A DNA stretch of 18,724 nt from an uncultured Limosilactobacillus sp. (GCF_934202235.1 NZ_CAKPXS010000034.1:1-18724), one strand, 5' to 3'. Shown: positions 7,762-15,482, counted from the first letter of the stretch. The notes: generated by a model not told the origin, from the letters alone. Numbers and translations are program-made.

Positions 7762-8214
7762 ATGGTTGATATCTTACGCGAAATTGGAATGATTAACCGC
7801 GCACTAGATTCCATCTCCAACATCGAGTTTAAGGAGCTTGAGCTGGCACGCGGTCAATACCTCTACGTGGTCCGAATTTACGAACACCCGGGGATTATTT
7901 CGGAGCAGTTATCAAATTTGATCAAGGTTGACCGCTCAACCATCGCCCGTGCCGTCAAAAAGCTAGAGAACCACGGCTTTATTGAACGCAAGCATGACCC
8001 ACACAACAAGAAAATCAAGCACCTGTACGTTACCGACAAAGGAAAAGCCATCTACCCGTTTATTATCCGGGAAAATGAACATTCCAACGCGGTGGGACTC
8101 CAGGGCTTTTCTGAAGAAGAAGCTCAACAGTTGCATGACTACCTCGTCAGGGTCCGCCACAATATTGACGGTGATTGGAACTTTGTCAAACGCGGTGGTA
8201 AGCGGAAGTATTAA
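7762..8214 (+). CDS. MarR-family transcriptional regulator
   Basis: The 150-residue protein has the MarR layout. A helical N-terminus is followed by a winged helix, with GIISEQLSNLIKVDRSTIARAV split across the recognition region at residues 44-65. The wing lies around RKHDPHNKKIKHLYVT, and a C-terminal helix supports dimer formation. Family members bind palindromic DNA as dimers and usually repress their own operon, often releasing it on binding a small ligand. The perfect palindrome in its promoter fits this. AAGGAG lies upstream of ATG 7762. It is followed 19 bases later by the B3/B4-domain gene, so that gene is the obvious co-regulated target. No transporter or oxidoreductase is nearby to suggest a ligand. 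The basic tail (KRGGKRKY) is short. Confidence 0.85.
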   Translation: MVDILREIGMINRALDSISNIEFKELELARGQYLYVVRIYEHPGIISEQLSNLIKVDRSTIARAVKKLENHGFIERKHDPHNKKIKHLYVTDKGKAIYPFIIRENEHSNAVGLQGFSEEEAQQLHDYLVRVRHNIDGDWNFVKRGGKRKY

Positions 8215-8233
8215 TCATCTGGAGGCTTGGATA

Positions 8234-8962
8234 ATGCAACAAGTAGTGATTGACGACAGTTTTTGGCAGCTCTTTCCTGATGCCCAGGTCAATATCCTTT
8301 ACGTCAACGGGATCGACAACCACAGTAGTGATGCCAATCTGGCGGAGCGCCAGGAGTTACTGAAGAACGCAACGGCGGCAGCTGGGGAATTTCTGACCAA
8401 CGATACCTTTCGCCTTAACCCAGTCGTTGCCCAGTGGCGGAAGGCATTTCAACAGTTTAAGAAGAAAAAGGGCGCCCGTTCATCCATCGAAGCGCTTCTC
8501 AAGCGTGCTAACCAGGGGCGAGAGTTCAGCCCCATTGACCCGCTAGTCGACGTCTACAACAGCGTCTCGCTGACCTACGGCGTCCCGGTCGGTATTGAGG
8601 ACCGGGAAAAGATTGCTGGCGACATGCACCTGGGTCAAGTTAAGGCAGGCCTATCATTCCAGCCCGTGGGGGCGGACAAAGATGAACCGACACTTGATGG
8701 CGAAGTGGCCTACTATGATGACCAAGGCGCCGTTTGCCGTTGCCTCAACTGGCGTGATGCCCAGCGAACCATGCTGACTGAAGATTCCACCAACATTGTC
8801 GCGGTCATGGAAGCCGTCGCCCCGGCACAAATTGAGCGGGCTAACCAGGCCATGGCAGAACTCAGCCAGCTCATCAACCATTACTTCACGGCCAAGCAAA
8901 GCCAGGTTTTCCACCTCACCAAGGACCAGCCAGCCGCGGTGGTACCTAAAGAATTGCAGTAA
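8234..8962 (+). CDS. B3/B4 tRNA-binding domain protein (COG3382)
   Basis: The 242-residue protein matches the stand-alone B3/B4 domain, the part of the phenylalanyl-tRNA synthetase beta chain that removes wrongly attached tyrosine. Typical stretches are RLNPVVAQWRKAFQQFK near residue 57, SSIEALLKRA near 82, and the run from DPLVDVYNSVSLTYG to VPVGIED near 100-120. It lacks every other synthetase domain. A role in clearing mischarged tRNA, or in binding a free amino acid, is inferred from the fold and has not been shown for this protein. GGAGG lies 9 bases before ATG 8234. It is read together with the MarR gene and is followed by a terminator. Confidence 0.8.
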   Translation: MQQVVIDDSFWQLFPDAQVNILYVNGIDNHSSDANLAERQELLKNATAAAGEFLTNDTFRLNPVVAQWRKAFQQFKKKKGARSSIEALLKRANQGREFSPIDPLVDVYNSVSLTYGVPVGIEDREKIAGDMHLGQVKAGLSFQPVGADKDEPTLDGEVAYYDDQGAVCRCLNWRDAQRTMLTEDSTNIVAVMEAVAPAQIERANQAMAELSQLINHYFTAKQSQVFHLTKDQPAAVVPKELQ

Positions 8963-8980
8963 TGTGGTAATAATTAGCTA

Positions 8981-9013
8981 ACACGACTCCCACGAGGAGC
9001 CGTGTTTTTGTTT
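8981..9013 (+). terminator. Intrinsic terminator after B3/B4 gene
   Basis: ACACGACTCC (8981-8990) and GGAGCCGTGT (8996-9005) pair with one mismatch over CACGA, followed by a T-rich run. It closes the marR transcript. Confidence 0.8.
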
Positions 9014-9048
9014 CATTTCAATAATGTCATATCCTCCCACCAAACCGC

Positions 9049-9076
9049 TTTGCCAGCACATGATAACTGCTATAAT
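9049..9076 (+). promoter_or_regulatory. Promoter for the 388-residue hypothetical protein
   Basis: TATAAT at 9071-9076 is a perfect -10; TTTGCC at 9049-9054 with 16-base spacing is the best -35. Confidence 0.6.
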
Positions 9077-9109
9077 AGAATCATTGACTTTCGTAAAGGA
9101 GGCTCACCA

Positions 9110-10276
9110 ATGAATCCAGTAACCGCAGAAAAAATTCCCGATTCCAAACAAAAATACGGCCACGTGGTAAGGGCCACTATCTGGTTTGGCAACCCCTACA
9201 TGCCCTGGCACGACCCGCAAGTGCCCGGTGGCAAGTGGGGCCAGCAACTAATTATCAACGAGAATGGTCACTGTCAAAGCCAGGCCTTCGTGTTCAACCA
9301 GCATCGTCGGCGGCCCATTGACGGTCAAGCAGCTGAGGAGCTGCAGATGGCAGCTGAAGAAGCGCCGCAAATCCTCCACGACCTGGTCTCGACTCTCAAC
9401 TACTGCGGACGGTTAGCTGATGATGACGAAGATTACCCGAACCGATACGTGGACATCCAAAATGACGCGGGCGAACACTTTGTTTTCGTCGACTTTGATG
9501 ATACCGAACCACTAGCAATTGGTCGGCTATCAATGAAGATTCGTGACCAGCTGAACCGTGCTGACCTGCTAGTGATGGATGGTCGCGGTCGCGATGACTT
9601 TATCGAGCAACTGACGATGACTTTTATCGCCGATGACAACTATGGTGAAAAACTAACCCTCTCGCGGAATGACGAAGCCATTACCTATCAGCGCTGGGAA
9701 TCAATGGGTACCGATATTACCACCACCTACCATTTACCGGACAACGTTTCTGCCATCCTCGACAACCTCAACCAGGCCGACTTTACAGAGACTATTCCGG
9801 GCTTGCCGGACGACGCCATGGATGACAACGGTCAGTTTGGCCACTTTACATGTACATTGACCCAGCGAAACCTGAAGCCGATCCGCTTTGGTGGCGACTA
9901 CGAAAAGTACAGTCTGCCGGAAAACTGGCCAGGGTTGATGGAGGTCTTACATAACATGATGGACATCCCCGTCCTCGGTGTTCTCCTCTCGGCCGACTAC
10001 TTTGGCAAGCGTCGCCGCCGGACTTCTGATGTCATCTACCTGAGCGTCAACTTCGGTCGTAGCAATCACGAGTACAACTACCTGACTGATGATGACTCTA
10101 TCCAGGTTGGCGACTACGTGGTGGTTCCGGTGAGCGAAGACAATGACCAGCAAGTCGTGGAAGTCACCGCTAAGAATTACTACCAGCCCAATGAAGTTCC
10201 CTACCCGCTCGACCGCGTCAAAAAGGTAATTGGCAAGGCCGATGATGACGACGGACAAAGCGCTGAAGAACTGTAA
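9110..10276 (+). CDS. Hypothetical acidic cytosolic protein, 388 residues
   Basis: I do not recognise this protein. It is strongly acidic, with many Asp/Glu clusters, and has no signal peptide or membrane segment. Residues 15-60 hold an aromatic-rich stretch (IWFGNPYMPWHDP). The last 70 residues form what looks like a separate small beta domain: VNFGR, then an YNYLTDDDSIQVGDYVVVP-like stretch, then VPYPLDRVKKVIGK. The wording of this part recalls a barrel-like module seen at the end of other Firmicute hypothetical proteins, but I cannot name it. AAAGGAGG lies about 8 bases before ATG 9110, and TATAAT lies 34 bases further up; the open frame continues upstream to 9002 but through the promoter. 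It stands alone, closed by a terminator shared with a convergent gene. Confidence 0.75.
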   Translation: MNPVTAEKIPDSKQKYGHVVRATIWFGNPYMPWHDPQVPGGKWGQQLIINENGHCQSQAFVFNQHRRRPIDGQAAEELQMAAEEAPQILHDLVSTLNYCGRLADDDEDYPNRYVDIQNDAGEHFVFVDFDDTEPLAIGRLSMKIRDQLNRADLLVMDGRGRDDFIEQLTMTFIADDNYGEKLTLSRNDEAITYQRWESMGTDITTTYHLPDNVSAILDNLNQADFTETIPGLPDDAMDDNGQFGHFTCTLTQRNLKPIRFGGDYEKYSLPENWPGLMEVLHNMMDIPVLGVLLSADYFGKRRRRTSDVIYLSVNFGRSNHEYNYLTDDDSIQVGDYVVVPVSEDNDQQVVEVTAKNYYQPNEVPYPLDRVKKVIGKADDDDGQSAEEL

Positions 10277-10289
10277 AATAACCAACATC

Positions 10290-10334
10290 AAAAGGCGTCA
10301 CCACCGGCAACAATTGTCGATGATGACGCCTTTT
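10290..10334. terminator. Bidirectional terminator between convergent genes
   Basis: AAAAGGCGTCA (10290-10300) and TGACGCCTTTT (10324-10334) form a perfect 11-bp stem with a 23-base loop. The outer A/T runs allow it to work for both strands. A second hairpin, CTGGTAG/CTACCAG (10343-10349 with 10357-10363), overlaps the stop of the minus-strand gene. Confidence 0.8.
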
Positions 10335-10356
10335 CAGTTATCCTGGTAGGCATAGT

Positions 10357-11010
10357 CTACCAGTCAGTTTTAGTTTCCAATTGGTCCACGATTTCTTCGA
10401 TCACCGCCGCCCGCGACTCGGTTGCAAGCTGCTTTTCCCAGGCCTGCAATTGTTGGACAATCCGTAATTCCGCAGGGGTCCACTCGTCAGTGGCCGGGAG
10501 TGGCTGCTGGTCCTCTACTGGGGTCAATGGGTGGTCCTCGTCAATCAAATGCTGGTACGCCGCCGGTAATTTTTCCTGCTGGAAGCCGAAGAAAGTCAGT
10601 TCGTGCATGATTTCCACCAGCAATTCGGTCAGGTAGTGCCTGGTCAGCTGGTTTTCTGCCACGAAAAAGCCCATGACGTTGCCCTGCAGCGTATAGGTGA
10701 AACTAAACATCTGCGCTTCAGCACCCTCTTCAAGCAGGTCATTAACCGTCGAAAGGCCAAATGACGGTTCGGGAATCCGCTCTTCGACGTGGTGGTAGGC
10801 GTAAAAAATCAAACCGTCGGTATTTTCCCGCGCTTCCATCGTTTTCAATTGTTGCAAGTAATCAAGGAGCTGCCGGCGAGCTTCCTCTTCCACCTCGCCC
10901 ACCGTCTTCGTCGGCTCAAAGTCCTCCAGCTCTAATGGATACTTCAGTAAGTAATTATCAATTAGCAACTGGGGATCTGTCTGTTGGAGAAAGGATTGTA
11001 CTGTCTTCAT
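10357..11010 (-). CDS. Hypothetical helical acidic protein, 217 residues
   Basis: I cannot assign this protein to a family. It is rich in Leu, Glu and Gln, lacks signal peptide and membrane segments, and looks mostly helical. A central beta-like part holds GLIFYAYHHVEERIPEPSF at about residues 66-84 and MFSFTYTLQGNVMGFFVAE at about 100-118. A conserved-looking helix containing EIMHELTFFGF follows. The C-terminal 50 residues are a predicted amphipathic helix pair. GAGGTAGAGAG precedes ATG 11010, and a TTGCTA-17-TATAAT promoter gives a leader of about 75 bases. It is a single-gene unit, convergent with the 388-residue hypothetical protein. Confidence 0.7.
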   Translation of the reverse strand: MKTVQSFLQQTDPQLLIDNYLLKYPLELEDFEPTKTVGEVEEEARRQLLDYLQQLKTMEARENTDGLIFYAYHHVEERIPEPSFGLSTVNDLLEEGAEAQMFSFTYTLQGNVMGFFVAENQLTRHYLTELLVEIMHELTFFGFQQEKLPAAYQHLIDEDHPLTPVEDQQPLPATDEWTPAELRIVQQLQAWEKQLATESRAAVIEEIVDQLETKTDW

Positions 11011-11091
11011 CTCTCTACCTCATGTCAATAGATTTTCTCACTGCAATCAACAAGCATCTCCGGCTGGTTAATTAATAAGCAAGACTATGAC

Positions 11092-11120
11092 ATTATACCG
11101 GCAGCGTTTTCAGATAGCAA
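11092..11120 (-). promoter_or_regulatory. Promoter for the 217-residue hypothetical protein
   Basis: Minus strand TTGCTA (11115-11120), 17 bases, TATAAT (11092-11097). Confidence 0.7.
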
Positions 11121-11145
11121 GTTTTAGCTGATGTTTGTTCTAAAA

Positions 11146-11194
11146 ATTGAAAAATGGTATCAAAATGATACCAAATTAGTATTTTTACTAATTT
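11146..11194 (-). terminator. Tandem hairpins, terminator for the tRNA deacylase gene
   Basis: TGGTATCA (11155-11162) and TGATACCA (11166-11173) form a perfect 8-bp stem, followed on the minus strand by TTTTTC. Next to it AAATTAGTA (11173-11181) and TACTAATTT (11186-11194) form a perfect 9-bp stem that shares one base with the first. The pair lies 14 bases after the stop of the deacylase gene. Confidence 0.6.
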
Positions 11195-11207
11195 TGGTAG
11201 TAGTCAA

Positions 11208-11696
11208 CTACCTTGAGAGTGAAAGCTGTACCACCGGGTTCCCCCACTGCTTAATCAAGGCCAATAAATCGCTAATCTTTAGAATCACCGTCTGGGTATT
11301 CGTATTGGGATGGCAGCCGATCAGTGAGCTTTCGGCAAATAAACCCTGGTCAACAACGACTTTTACCTGATGCTGAGCATCATTGAGCAAGTTAAAGGGC
11401 GACACCGCCCCCGTCGTCACCCCGAGGATGGCAGTGAGTTGTTGCTCACTAGCAAAGGACAACCGCCCAGCCGCCAACTGTCGCCGGAGTTTTTTCATCT
11501 CCAATCGCTGGTCATCCCTCATCATCACCAGGTAAAGATGGTGCTTATCATGCAGGAAAAGGTTTTTGGCTCGCGCAAAGTGATAGTCGGCTGTGTACTG
11601 ATCAGCTTCTGCCGCGGTGTAGACGGCGGGATGGTTGACGACTTGGTAGTTAATTTGTTGGTGGTCAAGCATTGTCAGGATTTCTTGTGGATTCAT
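11208..11696 (-). CDS. YbaK/ProX-type prolyl-tRNA deacylase
   Basis: The 162-residue protein is a free-standing editing domain that hydrolyses mischarged tRNA-Pro (Ala- or Cys-tRNA-Pro, depending on the subgroup). Typical motifs are VNHPAVYTAAEAD at about 20-32, AKNLFL near 42-47 with the conserved lysine, and LGVTTGAVSPFNLLND around 90-105, whose GVxxGxVSPF form is the mark of the PrdX/ProXp group. HPNTNTQTVILKISDL lies near the C-terminus. ATG 11696 is preferred because AAGAGGTG sits at a good distance; the GTG at 11705 lies inside that site. A TATAAT -10 box lies about 20 bases upstream. It is a single-gene unit. Confidence 0.85.
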   Translation of the reverse strand: MNPQEILTMLDHQQINYQVVNHPAVYTAAEADQYTADYHFARAKNLFLHDKHHLYLVMMRDDQRLEMKKLRRQLAAGRLSFASEQQLTAILGVTTGAVSPFNLLNDAQHQVKVVVDQGLFAESSLIGCHPNTNTQTVILKISDLLALIKQWGNPVVQLSLSR

Positions 11697-11760
11697 TGTT
11701 AACACCTCTTGTTGCTCATATTATAATCATGCTCTTCACCAAGCACCACTCTTACCGCCA

Positions 11761-11788
11761 TTGACAAACCGTCCCGAATATTTATACT
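11761..11788 (+). promoter_or_regulatory. Strong promoter for structured RNA and orphan gene
   Basis: TTGACA (11761-11766), 16 bases, TATACT (11783-11788). The start should fall near 11795, just before the folded RNA. Confidence 0.75.
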
Positions 11789-11803
11789 AATTAGTAACTC
11801 ATT

Positions 11804-11885
11804 AAGAGCTTAACCTAATATTTCCTTTTGAATATGGGAAAGGGGATCGTGCGCCCTCAATTAGGTTGAGCTCTTTTCTTTTTCC
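11804..11885 (+). ncRNA. Structured leader or small RNA ending in a terminator-like stem
   Basis: AAGAGCTTAACCTAAT (11804-11819) and ATTAGGTTGAGCTCTT (11860-11875) pair over all 16 positions with a single G-U. The 40 bases between can fold into two smaller stems (TTTCC with GGAAA, and AGGG with CCCT), giving a three-way junction. TTTTCTTTTT follows at the base of the outer stem. A strong promoter lies just upstream and the orphan gene starts 31 bases downstream. It may be an independent small RNA of about 85 bases or an attenuator for that gene. I do not recognise it as a known riboswitch class. Confidence 0.5.
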
Positions 11886-11915
11886 CATAAATCACTCTCA
11901 CTACGAGGAGGAAAA

Positions 11916-12422
11916 ATGATGGAAAAAGAGTTACAGAAGATTGGGTTAACAACGGAAAATGTTGAGTACTTCGACATCCCCGCCAAATACATTAGGCGTT
12001 TTTACTGCACAGGTCTCAACCGGGAGCTGACTTTCAACAAGAAAATCTACTCATCACCTGCAGACCAAGATTACCGGATAAAAGAAATCTACACCTGTGA
12101 AACGGTTGTCCTCGCCTTTGACTACCAGGCAATTAACCAGGAGCAAACCTTTGCGATCGGTCCGGATGGCCAGCCCGAGGGGCTCAGCGACCGGCTGGCC
12201 AGTTGCCATGATATCACTTGGTTGACACTGCAGTACACCAACGGTCAAACAATTGATATCCAGGTGCCGTGGAGTTTCCGTAGTGACACCACCAACTACA
12301 ACATGTTTACCCAAATTAAGCCATGCACCGAAAACAAAAAGAAAAAAGAAGAGGTCATCCTGATCTCCAGTAGTGAACGCATCCTTGCCGACGCTTCGTT
12401 CTGGATGTCGAGAGACTTCTAA
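11916..12422 (+). CDS. Orphan hypothetical protein, 168 residues
   Basis: I do not recognise this protein. It has no signal peptide and no membrane segment. The first 130 residues alternate short hydrophobic and polar stretches, as in a beta-rich domain (YFDIPAKYIRRFYCTGL, then IYTCETVVLAFDYQAINQ, then WLTLQYTNGQTIDIQVPW). A basic linker NKKKKEE follows, and then a tail ending in ASFWMSRDF. Two ATG codons (11916, 11919) follow AGGAGGAAAA; either could serve. Its last 27 codons and its terminator occur again about 5.8 kb downstream, where no upstream part of the gene remains. It follows a strongly folded leader. Confidence 0.75.
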   Translation: MMEKELQKIGLTTENVEYFDIPAKYIRRFYCTGLNRELTFNKKIYSSPADQDYRIKEIYTCETVVLAFDYQAINQEQTFAIGPDGQPEGLSDRLASCHDITWLTLQYTNGQTIDIQVPWSFRSDTTNYNMFTQIKPCTENKKKKEEVILISSSERILADASFWMSRDF

Positions 12423-12487
12423 GCTTCCTTATATTATGAACCCCATCGTTGGTCACAAGTGGTCAACGGTGGGTTTTACTATCGAGA
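12342..12487 (+). repeat. Direct repeat, left copy (gene 3' end plus terminator)
   Basis: These 146 bases recur at 18176-18322 in the same orientation. By hand alignment there are 10 substitutions and 3 single-base gaps. Only 2 of the changes fall in the first 81 bases, the coding end of the orphan gene. The two copies bracket the five-gene cassette. Confidence 0.9.
12439..12477 (+). terminator. Terminator of the orphan gene
   Basis: AACCCCATCGTTG pairs with CAACGGTGGGTT, with one bulged C and one G-T pair, over a loop containing GGTCACAAGTGGT, followed by TTTT. Confidence 0.75.
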
Positions 12488-13011
12488 AAGTGTGAACATT
12501 TATCTGAGTATTAACCTTGTGGCAAGCACCCCCGTATGTATTTCTCAATTTATGATAATTCGGCAGGGTTATCTTCTAAGAGATAAACATTGAGCATTTT
12601 TTACCTCACTCACTATTGTATATTCCTATCGTATTAATTCTAAGCAAAATCTCTCGTCTATCATGATTGTCCCCCAAGCGCTTTTTTGAATTTTTTCCGT
12701 TCAATGCAAAATAAAACCATTCAATGAATTTTATTTTGGTGATTTACGATAACATTAACTCGTTCTTTTTTAGTTACTATTGGCGGAGAAAAAATAAACA
12801 AGAGAGCGGAGAATACTTGTGTAATTTTGAACATCTGACAAGGCAGACATAACATTAATTTAAAGCTTGCCATTGTCATCTCAGATCGAGCTTTAACTAG
12901 CAAATTCTGTCGATTGTACATCGTTTGTCATGCTCTCAATTGTCTGTCTCCGATATGATTATCGGAGTTTTTTTCTGAGCAACAACAATGAATTAATCAC
13001 AGGAGTTCATC
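12488..13011. other. AT-rich non-coding region upstream of the cassette
   Basis: No convincing gene lies in these 524 bases; a 66-codon minus-strand frame (12721-12921) has no ribosome binding site. Visible structure: CTCAATTTAT (12544-12553) pairs with ATAAACATTGAG (12583-12594) with a 2-base bulge and is followed by TTTTTT (12597-12602), a possible terminator. CAAAATAAAA (12707-12716) and TTTTATTTTG (12729-12738) form a perfect 10-bp inverted repeat. TTGAAC (12827-12832), 17 bases, TAACAT (12850-12855) is the best promoter for the cassette. A second terminator lies at 12948-12974. Confidence 0.55.
12948..12974 (+). terminator. Intrinsic terminator just before the cassette's first gene
   Basis: CTCCGATA (12948-12955), loop TGAT, TATCGGAG (12960-12967), then TTTTTTT. 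The stem is perfect. It ends 37 bases before ATG 13012, and no promoter is visible between the two. Confidence 0.85.
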
Positions 13012-14097
13012 ATGAGCGAACAACACCAGCACTCTTCAAATCAAGATAAGTTGGAAAAACAATTGGAAAAAGAAAATCAACAACTTAAATCAGAGCTGGA
13101 GGACATCAAGCAACATCCCAAAAACAACATCAGCAGTAAGTTGAAACCATCTGCCGATAACTGGCGAACCGTGGCGAAGTTTATGAAGGCCAACCTAATC
13201 ACCGAAATCGTGATTTTGATCTTGGCAGTACTCCTCTTCATCTTCGCCCATCACGAGCTTTGCTATTACCTACTAATTATTTTAGCGGTTACGACATATA
13301 CTTACCCGCTTGTTTCCGGCAACCAACGCTATCCGTGGGAACTGAAGATTAAGTTGCCTCACAAGACAACCAATCAGCCAACAAAGCAACGGCCAGAGGC
13401 AACGCAAGCGGCTTCCAGACAGTCTGCACCAGTTGAAGATGAGCCGGCCAAATCACGGCCAACTCGTGAGACTGTCGCTGACCGGCAGAAGCGGAATAAC
13501 TCGCACCATCAGGGAATTATCGCCATTCTAGTCTTAATTATTGTGATCTTAGCCACCACGATCGGCTTTGTCCTCTATCAACAGGCTCACCAAGCTAAAA
13601 CCCCGGCTGCTGCTTCATCATCCAGTACCACTTCACAAGTGCAGTCATCAGCTCATTCTTCATCTACGAAGAAAGCCACCAAACCAGCTGGTCTAAAACC
13701 TGATGATTTGGACGACAACCTCAAGGCGGCCGCTGTGGCTTATGTTGCGCAAAAGCACGTCGACAAGTCCAAGGGCTTCTTCAGCACAGCACTCCAAAAT
13801 CACGGTCTCAGTCTTTCTTCAGATATCAACGCTGATTACGACAACGGTTCCCATCCGGTTGGTTTAATGCCCAAAAATTCTGGATCAGGTGCGCTGCCGT
13901 TTTACACTACTGATGGCGACAATGTTTACTTCTATATACCATCAGCCACCCCACCTGAAGCTGTCGGTGATGACCCTGCTGAATATACTAAGCCGCTACT
14001 CAGTACTTCCTGGCAACAGATTTGTGACGAAATTAATGCGGACCACGCCGTTAACGATGTCAAAACCGTCGCTGCTGGATCCGAACAAGTTAATTAA
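13012..14097 (+). CDS. Cassette protein 1: coiled-coil, three-span membrane protein with outer domain
   Basis: The 361-residue protein has a charged N-terminal coiled coil (about residues 12-34), two adjacent membrane segments (62-79 and 83-101), and a Gln/Pro/Arg-rich linker. A third membrane segment (168-189) is followed by a Ser/Thr/Ala-rich spacer (199-224) and a C-terminal domain (about 232-361). With three spans, the C-terminal domain should lie outside if the N-terminus is inside. Its AAAVAYVAQKHV, LQNHGLSLS and VYFYIPS stretches match the C-terminal domain of cassette protein 4 in the same order, so the two domains are probably related. I know no function for it. AGGAG lies 7 bases before ATG 13012. 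It is the first of five same-strand genes; the next begins 11 bases after its stop. Confidence 0.8.
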   Translation: MSEQHQHSSNQDKLEKQLEKENQQLKSELEDIKQHPKNNISSKLKPSADNWRTVAKFMKANLITEIVILILAVLLFIFAHHELCYYLLIILAVTTYTYPLVSGNQRYPWELKIKLPHKTTNQPTKQRPEATQAASRQSAPVEDEPAKSRPTRETVADRQKRNNSHHQGIIAILVLIIVILATTIGFVLYQQAHQAKTPAAASSSSTTSQVQSSAHSSSTKKATKPAGLKPDDLDDNLKAAAVAYVAQKHVDKSKGFFSTALQNHGLSLSSDINADYDNGSHPVGLMPKNSGSGALPFYTTDGDNVYFYIPSATPPEAVGDDPAEYTKPLLSTSWQQICDEINADHAVNDVKTVAAGSEQVN

Positions 14098-14108
14098 GGA
14101 GAATACCA

Positions 14109-15482
14109 ATGAAAGATTTATTTGATATGAACCGGTAAGAACTGGCCGACTTTTTCACCGATCTAATTCATACCATTAACACCAAGAACGACCTTGAGAA
14201 CATCTTGCAGAGCGACCGCTTTTTCGAGGACGCTTATGAGGAAGTCGTCCACCAATTCTGCGACACCTACAACGAAGAGCCGACCGCCATTAACGAAATG
14301 TTCAATGGTCAAGATGCTGGTTTTTTAAGTAGTCACTTTTATGACGAGTTCAAAGCCCACCACGACTCCAAGCAATTTGACCTGCTCACTCAAAAGATTG
14401 ACTTACTTCATGAAACGCAGGACGAAATTTACGAGCAGCAAAGCCAATTTCAGGGCGGTGAAAATCGTCACACTGAAAACAACGTTGTGCTGGCTGTAGT
14501 GATGGCAATCCTGATGTTTGTGACGATCAGCTTCTTACCATTCCTCTTCCAGCTAGTCTTCTTAGTCCTCGCAGGGTTCTTTGCCTACCGCGCTTACGTC
14601 ACTAAGAAATACACGACATACCAAAAACAAATCGACCAAGTTCAAACCAAGATCAACAATGCCGAAAACGAGCAGGACCAAATTGCTCTGCCATTCCTGA
14701 AGAAGATGTTTGACGACGCGGTTGCGGAATGGAAACAGTCTGCTGGTTACCTCGACGCCGTTACCAACGCTCAAAAACAAACTGATGAGGCGAAGGCACA
14801 ACTGGCACAGCTCAACCTCGATGGTTTGAAGATGATCCCACAACAGTTCCGATCAACCACAATTCTGACGATTTTCTCTAACTACCTCCAAGAAGGCCGC
14901 GCCGACTCCTGGAAAGAATGTGTCAACCTCTACCACCAGGAAAAGCAGTTTGACGAAAGCCGTCGTCACTACCGTGAACAGGAAGAACATAACCGGGAAG
15001 AACAACGGCTTCACGAAGCCGAATTATCCGAACAACGGCGACAATCTGACCTGGCTAGTCAAAACCTTGACGAAGCTCGGGCTCAAACGCGGTTACAAAA
15101 CGACCAGTTGGACGAACGTCGGCAACAGACTGTCCTCTCAAGTGCTCAGTTAGATGAATTAAGGAAGGGCAACAGTTTCTCTGCTCGACAACTCCGTGAA
15201 ATGAAGAAGCAAACGACTCTTCAGGGCAAACACCTGAATGAAACTCATAAGCAAACCAACATCGGCAAGACCGTTGCCGCTTCATCCATCTTGCAAAATG
15301 CACAGCTGAATGAACTGCATCAGACCAGCCAGGACATTGCCCAAGAACAAAAGGAACACCATCGTTGGGAAGAAAAGGGCTTCCGGACTAAGAAAGAAGA
15401 GGAAAACTATCGTGAGGCTCACCCATTCTGGAGCACTCAACACCCGCGTCGCCACGACAACAAGAATCCCGAGCGGTTCTAA
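14109..15482 (+). pseudogene. Cassette protein 2: membrane coiled-coil protein with stop at codon 10
   Basis: ATG 14109 has AAGGAG at a good distance and opens MKDLFDMNR, then TAA (14136-14138). The same frame then continues without a stop to 15482 (ELADFFTDLIHTI and on). A single C-to-T change in CAA would explain it and would restore a protein of 457 residues. The body has an acidic helical N-terminal part and two membrane segments (about residues 120-160 of the full frame). A Gln/Lys helical part follows, then a long coiled coil with 14-residue repeats, and a basic tail. The next possible start, TTG 14205, has no ribosome binding site. It may be a dead gene, a recent mutation, or expressed by reinitiation. 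Neighbours and spacing show that it belongs to the cassette operon. Confidence 0.75.
15018..15341 (+). repeat. Coding 42-bp (14-residue) repeats, coiled coil
   Basis: Six consecutive 14-residue units start at 15018, 15060, 15102, 15144, 15186 and 15228, for example QNLDEARAQTRLQN, DQLDERRQQTVLSS, AQLDELRKGNSFSA, RQLREMKKQTTLQG. A seventh, AQLNELHQTSQDIA, begins at 15300 after a 10-residue insert. The pattern is xQLdExRxQTxLxx, two heptads per unit. Confidence 0.85.

Noticed and set aside
9002..9109. Longer N-terminus for the 388-residue hypothetical protein
   Set aside because: The extra part runs through the terminator tail, the promoter and the ribosome binding site of the gene; ATG 9110 is the supported start.
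12707..12738. Inverted repeat CAAAATAAAA/TTTTATTTTG as a second site for the MarR protein
   Set aside because: The halves are only loosely like GCAATAAAAC and the centre is 12 rather than 4 bases, so AT-richness alone could explain it.
12721..12921. 66-codon minus-strand open frame in the cassette upstream region
   Set aside because: It has no ribosome binding site, crosses an inverted repeat and the likely promoter, and shows no domain or signal-peptide logic beyond chance hydrophobic residues.
14109..14138. MKDLFDMNR as a deliberate leader peptide
   Set aside because: The frame continues without interruption and without a new ribosome binding site after the stop, which fits a nonsense change better.
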